From assembly GCA_015179025.1 (NCBI GenBank), contig WHUX01000609.1, forward strand, positions 1 through 17,291: a stretch of 17,291 nucleotides of DNA, given 5' to 3'. How positions within the stretch are numbered: position 1 is the first letter of the stretch; the number at the start of each line of letters is the position of its first letter. Below are positions 1-7,063 of this stretch, piece after piece. The translations under genes and the position numbers were made by a program. Source of the stretch: Terfezia claveryi. Taxonomy: Eukaryota; Ascomycota; Pezizomycetes; Pezizales; Pezizaceae. The notes beneath the pieces were generated by a model that saw only the letters and a program-made list of their open reading frames with translations, was not told the DNA's origin and did not search any database.

Positions 1-1540
1 CTCTATATGCCAGCCATATTTGCTCGCTCTATATGCCAGCCTGGATATTCGCTTGCCCCATATGCAAGCCTGGATATTTGCTCGCTCTATATGTCAGCCT
101 GGATATTCGCTTGCCCTATATGTCAGCCTGAATATTCGTTCGCCCTAGATATCAGCCAGATATTCGCTCGCTCTATATGCCAGCCTGGATATTTGCTCGC
201 TCTATATGTCAGCCTGGATATTCGCTTGCCCTATATGTCAGCCTGGATATTCGCTCGCCTAATATATCAGCCTGGATATTTATTCGCCCTATATGTCAGC
301 CTGGATATTCGCTCACCTAATATGTCAGCCTGGATATTCGCTTGCCCTATATGTCAGCCTGAATATTCGTTCGCCCTAGATATCAGCCAGATATTCGCTC
401 GCTCTATATGCCAGCCTGGATATTCGCTTGCCCTATATGTCAGCCTGGATATTCGCTTGCCCTATATGTCAACCTGAATATTCGCTCGCCCTATATGTCA
501 GCCTAGATATTCGCTTGCCCCATATGTCAGCCTGGATATTCGCTCGCCTAATATGCGAGCCTGGATATTTGCTCGCCCTAGATATCAGCCTGGATATTCG
601 CTCGCCTAATATGTCAGCCTGGATATTCGCTTGCCCCATATGTCAGCCTGGATATTCGCTTGCACTATATGTCAGCCTGGATATTCGCTCGCCTAATATG
701 CCAGCCTGGATATTTGCTCGCCCTAGATATCAGCCTGGATATTCGCTCGCCTAATATGTCTGCCTGGATATTCGCGTGCCCCATATGTCAGCCTTGATAT
801 TTGCTAGCCTAATATATCAGCCTTGATATTCGCTCGCCTAATATATCAGCCTGGATATTTGCTCGCCCTATATGCCAGCCTGGATATTAGCTCGCCCTGG
901 ATATCAGCCTGCATGACACCCTCCGGTGAGCCTGGATATTCCCCCTATATCAGCCTGGATATTTACTCGCCCTATATGTCAGCCTGGATATTTGCTCGCT
1001 CTATATGTTAGCCTGGATATTTGCTTGCACTGTATGCCAGCCTGGATATTCGCTTGCACTATATGTCAGCCTGGATATTTGCTCGCTCTATATGCCAGCC
1101 TGGATATTTGCTCGCTCTATATGCCAGCCTTGATATTCGCTCGCCTAATATATCAGCCTGGATATTTACTCGCCCTATATGTCAGCCTGGATATTCGCTC
1201 GCCCTAGATATCAGCCAGGATATTCGCTCGCTCTATATGCCAGCCTGGATATTCGCTCGCCTAATATGTCTGCCTGGATATTCGCTTGCCCCATATGTCA
1301 GCCTGGATATTCGCTTGCACTATATGCCAGCCTGGATATTCGCTCGCCTAATATATCAGCCTGGATATTTGCTCGCCCTATATGTCAGCCTGGATATTTG
1401 CTCGCCCTTGAAATCAGCCTGGATATTCGCTCGCTCCATATGCCAACCTGAATATTCGCTCGCGCTAGATATCAGCCTGGATATTCGCTTGCCCTACATG
1501 TCAGCGGGGATATTCGCTTACCCTATATATCAGTCTGGAT
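1..1540. repeat. 29-bp minisatellite array, about 53 units
   Basis: The stretch is a head-to-tail array of a 29-bp unit whose core reads ATATGTCAGCCTGGATATTC followed by GCTTGCCCT or GCTCGCCTA variants; a few units are 28 bp. It begins before the window edge. Variation is concentrated at a few positions (TGTC/TGCC/TATC before AGCC, CTTGC/CTCGC, TATAT/TAATAT/TAGATAT). One interruption lies at about 910-945. The unit has no stop codon in any forward frame, and because 29 is not a multiple of 3 a reading frame cycles through all three phases every 87 bases, giving a 29-residue peptide repeat (YMSAWIFAR, ICQPGYSLA and YVSLDIRSP blocks). The long open frames here are therefore a by-product of the repeat; nothing indicates that they are genes. 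Confidence 0.97.
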
Positions 1541-2014
1541 ATTCGATAGCGAGTACAATGCGGGTGGATGTGGCTAATTAGCAAGAAGAATGGGGTGTGC
1601 GAAGCGCGTAGATGTGGGTAATAAGGCAGAATAAGGGAGAATAAGAGCATGTACAGAGCGCTAGTATGTGCATAATTGGGGTGATGTGCGGGTGATTGGG
1701 GTGAACAATGGGGTGATGGGGATGAACAATGGTTTGGGCAAAGCGGTGATTGCGCTGAACAATGGGGTGATTTGCGGGTAATTGGGGTTAACAATGGGGT
1801 GACAGGAATTAACAACTGCGCTGGGACGCGGGTGATTGGTGTAACACAAGGAGGATTGGTGTGGGCCGAATACGAAAATCACCCCAAGTCAATTTGTATG
1901 CGAGGACGCAGGGGTGGGAGGGTGATGCGCTATGACACGGGAAATCACCCTCACATAAAATTTGTATGGGGTGACGCGAGGACGGACCGTCCTCGGGCTG
2001 AGAATAAGGGATAG
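1541..2014. repeat. G-biased degenerate repeats, no gene
   Basis: From about 1680 to 1812 the motif AACAATGGGGTGAT recurs with flanking GCGGGTGATTGGGGT, giving about four degenerate units of roughly 20-33 bp. From about 1875 to 1985 two diverged copies of a segment containing AAATCACCC, ATTTGTATG and GCGAGGACG follow, about 64 bases apart. The + strand is strongly G over C until about 1870. A 19-bp near-perfect palindrome (CGAGGACGG, A, CCGTCCTCG) lies at 1977-1995. Short open frames on both strands have no recognisable content. Confidence 0.7.
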
Positions 2015-2222
2015 TATTTGCGCCAGCTACTATTTGCACTGCCTACTATTTGCGCCGACTGCTATTTATGCCGGCTGCTAGTTGCGCCGGCTATTATTTA
2101 CACTGGCTACTATTTATACCAGCTGGTATTTGCGCCAGTTGCTATTTGCACCAGGTGGTATTTATATACGCAGCTGTTTGTATGACCAGCTATTTGTGTA
2201 GACAGCTATTTGTGCCAGCAGT
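2015..2222. repeat. 16-bp degenerate minisatellite, about 13 units
   Basis: Units of the form TATTTGCGCCAGCTAC repeat in tandem with 16-bp spacing. Early units are close to the consensus; later ones diverge (TATTTATACCAGCTGG, TATTTGTGCCAGCAG) and two change length near 2160-2190. The short open frame through it (from 2050) is low-complexity and not credible as a gene. Confidence 0.85.
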
Positions 2223-2308
2223 ATCATTGCGTGGTCTAAATTTTAGTTGTGGTAACTAAATAGGTATAGCCGTTGCTACGTAGATTACCGCTAAAGTTAA
2301 AAACCTGT
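2223..2308. other. Left flank of the MULE, no gene seen
   Basis: This is AT-rich unique sequence between the 16-bp repeat and the MULE target duplication. TTGTGGTAAC near 2249 resembles, in inverted orientation, GTTACTACAA near 5034 on the other side of the MULE, so the MULE may have landed inside an older inverted-repeat element. That resemblance is only about ten bases. Confidence 0.4.
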
Positions 2309-2316
2309 GCTGCTTT
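2309..2316. repeat. MULE target-site duplication, left copy
   Basis: GCTGCTTT lies directly outside the left terminal inverted repeat and is repeated exactly, in direct orientation, at 4921-4928 outside the right one. Eight bases is within the usual 8-11 bp for Mutator-like elements. Confidence 0.88.
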
Positions 2317-2431
2317 GGAAGGGTCTCAAGCAGAACACGCTAATAATTTTACTATCTTATAAAGGAAAAGCAGCAGCATAGATATCTAGCTGTTTTAGAA
2401 TGCAGAAAAGGGGCTCGTCATGACGGGGCAT
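2317..2431 (+). repeat. MULE left terminal inverted repeat (115 bp)
   Basis: It starts GGAAGGGTCTCAAGCAGAAC and is the reverse complement of 4806-4920, with three mismatches (in CACGC/CATGC, CTTAT/CTCAT and GGGGC/GAGGC contexts). Its inner part contains the 10-bp palindrome CGTCATGACG at 2416-2425, a possible transposase-binding site. Confidence 0.95.
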
Positions 2432-2446
2432 ACCCACATCTATTCC

Positions 2447-2526
2447 CGCTATACAATATCACCGCTATACAATATCACTGTTATACAATATCACCGCTAT
2501 ACAATATCACCGCTATACAATATCAC
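2447..2526 (+). repeat. 16-bp tandem repeat in the MULE leader, 5 copies
   Basis: Five exact-length units of CGCTATACAATATCAC run head to tail; the third begins TGTT instead of CGCT, the others are identical. The array ends 15 bases before the transposase ATG at 2542, so it lies in the subterminal or 5' leader region. Subterminal repeats in DNA transposons often bind transposase, but that role here is inference. Confidence 0.95.
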
Positions 2527-3083
2527 CGTCAACAAATCAAAATGTCTACCGAAGCCATGATGCCAATCTCTGCTGATACTCTCCACTACCGCACTATATT
2601 GTTCGAGCTCAGCAAACCAGTTACAATACCCCCCAAATATTTGACGAGATATGGCCATATGTGGATTCGGTTTATTCAAAGCTTCAGCAAGAGCTGCTGC
2701 AAGCTTATGGTACAGTACGTGTTCAGAAATATGAGTGCAGACTTCGAAAAAGCAGAAAGTCAAGCGTAGCTCAAGTTGCGGATACAGGTTATTAAACGCC
2801 GGCAAAGCAGTATTCGAAATGCCAACCTTTGCAATGTCCGAATTAAGGTCTCGCGTCTAGTTGATGGCACAACGGTTACCGTTGAGCACCTAGATGAACA
2901 TACCCATACCCATGATATTGAGGAGAGCTTCCGGATAAAAAAACCAAGTATATTAGTAGGATATATCAAGTCTAAAGCAGTCAAAAATTACTCTGCTTCT
3001 CAGATTTATCATGCTATCCGTGGTGCTGGTACACATGAAGGCACTGAGCGGCTAAAAGAGCTTGGTGGCTCATCTTTGAAAAC

Positions 3084-3139
3084 GTTTGTATGACTCTTCA
3101 TTAATGAGGTATAATATAGCTAATGAATTCATTATATAG
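3084..3139 (+). other. MULE intron 1 (56 bp)
   Basis: The proposed 5' site is GTTTGT, the branch point CTAATG lies near 3120, and the 3' site is TATAG. This choice joins codon phases exactly (AC plus A) and continues from SSLK into KDIMNLKRG, the segment expected before the DDE core. The GTATGA at 3088 would be a stronger 5' site but breaks the frame. Confidence 0.7.
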
Positions 3140-3534
3140 AAAAGATATTATGAATCTAAAGCGGGGATTGGGGTCAGCAGACCTACGGGCACTTCTACAT
3201 GGCAAGCTGTTTGAGGATGATATTCTTCATGCTTGCAGTTTATTAAAGGAACGCGGATGGTTATTTGAACAGCTGCATGTAGTCGATAGTAAGAAGGAGC
3301 AAAGATGGGAATTAGTTTTTGCTCATCCTACAAGGCTTTCAATACTGCAAAGGCGAGGCTGGTTTACGCAATTTGATGCTACACATAAGCTCAATCGATG
3401 AGGTCACAACATGTTCTCATTTCTTGTTCGTAATGAGCATAATATATGGATTCCTACCATGCACTTGGTTGTTGAGCGAGAGAATGGAGATATCATTGCT
3501 GAAGGATTAAGGCATATTAAGCAGTGGTGCAGTG

Positions 3535-3695
3535 GTATGTATGAATTTTAGCAAGACCTCTCTCATATGAACCCGCCGTATGAACCCTCCATATGAACCC
3601 GCCATATGAACCCTCTATATGAACCTGCCATTAGACCGCCAACCCCCGAATAGCCTAGAATATCCTAGATTAAGCTTATACTAACGTCCATTTAG
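3535..3695 (+). other. MULE intron 2 (161 bp) with internal minisatellite
   Basis: It has GTATGT at 3535-3540, a perfect branch point CTAAC at 3681-3685 (ten bases from the acceptor) and TTTAG at 3691-3695. Splicing is in phase 1 and joins QWCSG to KWQPRYIMTDD, restoring the expected spacing between the two catalytic aspartates. Unspliced, the frame stops at 3549. The intron is longer than the other introns here because it holds the 13-bp tandem repeat. Confidence 0.88.
3564..3628 (+). repeat. 13-bp tandem repeat inside MULE intron 2, 5 copies
   Basis: Five 13-bp units (CATATGAACCCGC, CGTATGAACCCTC, CATATGAACCCGC, CATATGAACCCTC, TATATGAACCTGC) alternate between two endings, so a 26-bp dimer was probably duplicated. 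A degenerate sixth unit follows. Confidence 0.93.
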
Positions 3696-4805
3696 GTAAA
3701 TGGCAGCCACGTTATATCATGACCGATGATTCTGCAATCGAACAGCGTACAATCCGCCTGGCATTTCCAGGTCTCAATGCGGGTGAGCAGGAGGTAGCTC
3801 ATCTTCTTTGCTCAGTTCACTCCAACCGAACGCTCCTCCAGCGACTTGGCTCTAATACCCACAAGTCTATATACCAGCTTCTCAAGCATGCTATGTACTG
3901 CTTCACTGAGATCAAAAATCGTGAGCTGTGTGAAGAGGTAATTGCAGCTGCTGACGAAGAAACTGCAAAATATATTCGCACCTACTGGCTTCAGAATGCA
4001 CCTAAGTGGGCAATGTATGCTCGGCAGCATAGCCCTTTCCTCCTTCAAGCCACTACTACAAACGCCTGTGAGGCATGGCATCGCAAGCTGAAGTCTGGTG
4101 CAGGGCTATCCAAAGGGCAAGTGGCATCGCATGGAATTTATGGCATGATTTTAAATATCATAGATGCTACGAATGATGTTGACAACCGAGCTGAACTGGC
4201 CAAAAGTCACTTCCGAAATCGCAAACTTGCTGTTTGTACAAAACAGTATGCAGAAATAGGTCAGCTGCCAGTTCCTATTCAGAAATTACTTGCCCGTGAG
4301 CTTGATGCTGTTGAGGAGCGCATAGCAAAGGGAAAGGAGTTGCCTAGGTTTGATGAGAATTTATGGTGTCATTGCAAGTTTCACAGACAATACTTGCTTC
4401 CATGCCGACACATCTTCCATCTTGATACTGAAATCAAAGTGTTAACTCCAGCACAGTGGAAGGGGTACTTGATGATGTTTGAGGAGTGTGGTATGGAAGT
4501 GTATGAGACTATGGGCACTGTGTGGGTTGAAAATGAGTGTAGTGGGCGAAATGCTGAGAGAGCAAATATTATTAGTTGGGTACGAGAAAGCTTTGAGCAG
4601 GTACAACAGCAGCTCTATTCAGCATATGAGTTGATGGATCAGCTTCACCTAGACGACGATACAGTACAAAGTCAGCGAATGGAAGAATGGGCTAATCATG
4701 TACAGGTTACGTTGGGTAGTCTGACAAGTGTTCGTGCTGAAGATATTGTAAATAGACATAGGCCATGGGAATTGTAAATAGGAATAGATGGGAATAGATG
4801 TAGTG

Positions 4806-4920
4806 ATGCCTCGTCATGACGAGCCCCTTTTCTGCATTCTAAAACAGCTAGATATCTATGCTGCTGCTTTTCCTTTATGAGATAGTAAAATTATTAGCAT
4901 GTTCTGCTTGAGACCCTTCC
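4806..4920 (-). repeat. MULE right terminal inverted repeat (115 bp)
   Basis: It is the inverse of 2317-2431 with three mismatches. Here the inner palindrome is longer, CTCGTCATGACGAG at 4810-4823; the left copy has lost the outermost symmetry by one base change. Confidence 0.95.
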
Positions 4921-4928
4921 GCTGCTTT
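4921..4928. repeat. MULE target-site duplication, right copy
   Basis: GCTGCTTT directly follows the right TIR and matches 2309-2316 exactly. Confidence 0.88.
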
Positions 4929-5820
4929 TCTAAATCAGGCTAAAAAAAGCGCCACCCTTAGTAAATGATTGGCTGTGAACTCAAATAACGCCGTTATTTG
5001 ACTTTTTGTTAAACCAGCAAAATTCCGTTAGCTGTTACTACAACCGGTTTAAATACCTACTTGTATAGGCTTAGGGAAGTCAAATAATACCGTTATTTTG
5101 TTGGGAATAACTGTTAGTAAATTTACTGAAAACTTGTCCAAGTCTCAGTAGTCACCAATCAGACTAAATGGCCCTAGGAGCGGTCGGGTTCAAGACTAAC
5201 TAAGTGGTCACATAGAACATCCTCAATCAGGCCTGTGCTAGCCCATCACCATCTAGTTCGATCTACCGATAGTAGTACGGTTCACCAGTTTGTGCTAGTG
5301 CATATGCATAAAGGCAAACGAGGCTAGCCCAAGTCTTCTCTGGCCCTTACTTGACGTCTTCTCGGGCTCTCGAAATCTCTACAATAATGTCAGAACAATA
5401 TTGGATTACAGGCAGACCATCATAGACACTGGTTGGAGTTCTGGTCTTTTATCTGCATTAGTGCTGGTACTGGCCAGACCACCAGACCCGCCAGACACCC
5501 TTTGTCCAATGCAGTAGTTCGCCATCTCATGGAGGAGTAGATAGGCAGTAAGTGTCCTCCTACAGTATTTACTTGTACCTACAAACTGACATCAAGATCA
5601 AATGTAGTACAAATACTGTCATTTTATGTTTAATAGTGCAGGCCATTATGGTCGATATCTCAGAGTTCAGCACCCCAACCAGCCAGTGACACCTTGCTCT
5701 AATAAGCTCATTGTAGACGTAGTGGAGCTAGTGACAAATTCCAAATGAAGTCGCACACTCAGCTCAGCGAAGCCACAATCCTCCAAGCGTCTCAAGAGGA
5801 GATTGATTTCTACCATACAT
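4929..5820. other. Region without a recognisable gene
   Basis: No convincing reading frame, RNA gene or LTR could be seen. The only structure found is the inverted motif pair at 4982-5100 and a short CCAGACC/CCAGACAC-rich stretch near 5473-5500. The right part should hold the 5' end of the Plavaka element and the start of its gene, but no terminal repeat or N-terminal C2H2 finger could be identified. Confidence 0.5.
4982..5100. repeat. Inverted pair of palindromic motifs (possible small inverted-repeat element)
   Basis: A 19-bp palindrome (CAAATAACG, C, CGTTATTTG) lies at 4982-5000. A related, less symmetrical copy, CAAATAATACCGTTATTTTG, lies at 5081-5100. With one inverted relative to the other the two share GTCAAATAA and CGTTATTT, so together they can be read as the ends of a 119-bp element. 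No clear target duplication is visible. Confidence 0.5.
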
Positions 5821-6170
5821 GCTCATGATGATAATAGAGATACATAGCAGGATGTTGCGGACTCCTACGGACTTTCTCTGTCACTCCGGGAATGTGAGCA
5901 GGGCTCTCAACATCTTCCACCAGAGCATGCCGCAGGCAAAGTTATATAGGAGTGCATTTTCCGGTATGTTCGAAGCCGGCAGTATAATCCCCTTTCGCCG
6001 TTTGCCAATGTGTATGAATACAAGTTGGCACGATTCTTCCATGATAGTAAGATCTCTTTAAAACAGATTGACAAGTTCTTCAAGAACAATCTACTTCCTA
6101 TTGACTGACTGGAGACTGCTAGTGTCCAGTTTAAATCTGGCCACACCTGCATCAGGAAAGAAAATAGTTT

Positions 6171-6368
6171 GTCTCTAGTGTCTCTAGAGACAGTAATGCC
6201 ACTGGAGATAAGATGTGTCTCCACGATTGGCAGAATGTCTCCTGGTGTCTCCTGGAGACACTAGGAGACACCAGGAGACATATAGGAGACACTCAGGAGA
6301 CATCCAGGAGACACAAAAGACACAAAAGACACAAGAGACAACCCTGTCTCCTGGAGACACTACCTGGC
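6171..6368. repeat. GTCTCC/GGAGACA minisatellite interrupting the Plavaka gene
   Basis: Units of about 10-12 bp built on GGAGACAC repeat from about 6238 to 6358, first as GTCTCC and then as its complement, so the block is roughly palindromic overall. Distinct palindromes are TGTCTCTAGAGACA at 6179-6192, GTGTCTCCTGGAGACAC at 6245-6261 and GTCTCCTGGAGAC near 6345. The block separates FKSGHTCIRKE from KMRELIDQ, which should be close together in the protein, so it is an insertion or an expanded intron. ATGCCACT occurs at 6196-6203 and again at 6375-6382. Confidence 0.88.
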
Positions 6369-6637
6369 GTCCCGATGCCACTTTTTTCTTGCTGATGTGG
6401 TGGAATAAGATGCGGGAGCTTATAGACCAACTTCTATAGCTTAGGGGAACAGTCGATTTCCACCTTCAACACAGTTGTGCATTCTATTATCGGGACGTTC
6501 AGCATACCATAGCATATCTTCTCCAGTAGCAGACATTTGCAGGGCATCTGGTATACGAGCTGGTTCAAGATTTTGATTTAGGGGGTAATCGAATGTACAC
6601 AGATATGCATATAGGCAATTGGTGGTGGAGAACGCAG

Positions 6638-6683
6638 GTATGGTCGTAGGTCCAGAGATGTTGGGATGGCAAGCTTACTGAAG
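6638..6683 (+). other. Plavaka intron (46 bp, tentative)
   Basis: GTATGG follows the codons for WWWRTQ, and AG at 6682-6683 gives a phase-0 join into ILRIPQMTLPAG. Reading on without splicing hits TAG within four codons. The branch point (CTTAC, 6674-6678) is unusually close to the acceptor, so the acceptor choice is uncertain. Confidence 0.5.
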
Positions 6684-7004
6684 ATACTGAGAATCCCTCA
6701 AATGACCCTCCCAGCAGGTTGTACACTGGTTCCAGTTATACGGACGTCGGATCAAACATTTCTCACCAATTTTTCTGGGGATAAGAAATTGTGGCCATTA
6801 TTCATGTCCATTGGAAATATCCCCTCGCATATTCGAAACAAACCCACAGCACAGGCATGGGTCTTGATAGGCCTTCTACCAATTGGGTCGAAACGCACTG
6901 AAGGAATTAAAGGGTTTTCTACTAAGCAGCAGGAATATGATGCACTCAGGGTCCAGCATACAATTTTGGAAGGCATTTTAAAACCCTTAGTTCACATATA
7001 TAAG

Positions 7005-7063
7005 GTATGATAGTGGTTTAAATTTGCAGACAGTGAATGTCCGTTACTAACTAATGGTAGTAG
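7005..7063 (+). other. Plavaka intron (59 bp)
   Basis: It has GTATGA at 7005, a perfect TACTAAC branch point at 7045-7051 and TAG at 7061-7063. The phase-0 join links VHIYK to GGGYKVVYADEK. Unspliced, the frame ends at TGA 7008. Confidence 0.88.

Larger units (their letters stand above)
2542..4777 (+). pseudogene. MULE transposase with FAR1/WRKY-like finger, DDE core and SWIM finger; damaged
   Basis: The gene encodes a Mutator-type transposase, which would bind the TIRs and catalyse cut-and-paste in the nucleus. Exon 1 (2542-3083) carries a FAR1-like region (YECRLRKSRKS, then LCNVRIKV and HTHTH) but needs two frame changes: one near 2575-2590, and a one-base insertion near 2789-2793. Exon 2 (3140-3534) carries the first catalytic Asp in FDATHK (codon 3375); an in-frame TGA follows at 3399-3401. 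Exon 3 (3696-4777, 361 codons) has the second Asp in MTDDSAIE (codon 3725), the MULE signature CSVH, the catalytic Glu in ACEAWHR (codon 4070), and a SWIM finger CHC...CRH at 4367-4411. All three catalytic residues remain. ATG 2542 is the likely start because it opens the first frame after the leader repeat. Introns are listed separately. The family assignment is firm; whether the copy is dead depends on the TGA and the frameshifts being real. Confidence 0.9.
2317..4920 (+). mobile_element. Mutator-like (MULE) DNA transposon, 2604 bp
   Basis: The element is bounded by two 115-bp terminal inverted repeats that match at 112 positions, and by an exact 8-bp direct target duplication. Between them lies one transposase gene on the + strand (2542-4777), preceded by a 16-bp tandem repeat leader. 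The whole arrangement is that of an autonomous MULE. The transposase copy has reading-frame damage, so this copy probably cannot make its own enzyme, but its intact ends could still be moved by a related copy elsewhere. The low TIR divergence suggests a comparatively recent insertion. Confidence 0.93.

Noticed and set aside
1..1540. CRISPR array with 29-bp repeats
   Set aside because: Units abut directly with no unique spacers, and the sequence context is eukaryotic.
7..1581. Overlapping open frames encoding YMSAWIFA-type peptides
   Set aside because: They exist in all three forward frames because the 29-bp unit lacks stops; there is no separate coding evidence.
1501..2039. Antisense open frames over the G-rich repeats (Pro/His/Ser-rich)
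   Set aside because: The composition reflects the repeat, with no domain and no splice or start context.
3696..4777. MULE exon 3 as a stand-alone intact gene starting at ATG 3719
   Set aside because: It would lack the first catalytic Asp and the DNA-binding region; the upstream intron joins it in frame to those parts.
5186..5206. tRNA T-arm-like GGTTCAAGACT
   Set aside because: No matching acceptor, D-arm or anticodon arm could be folded around it.
5907..6224. Antisense open frame over the Plavaka N-terminal region
   Set aside because: The + strand carries recognisable Plavaka motifs in the same bases.
6196..6382. ATGCCACT direct repeat as a firm target-site duplication
   Set aside because: The copies do not lie exactly at the edges of the GTCTCC block, so an 8-base chance match cannot be excluded.
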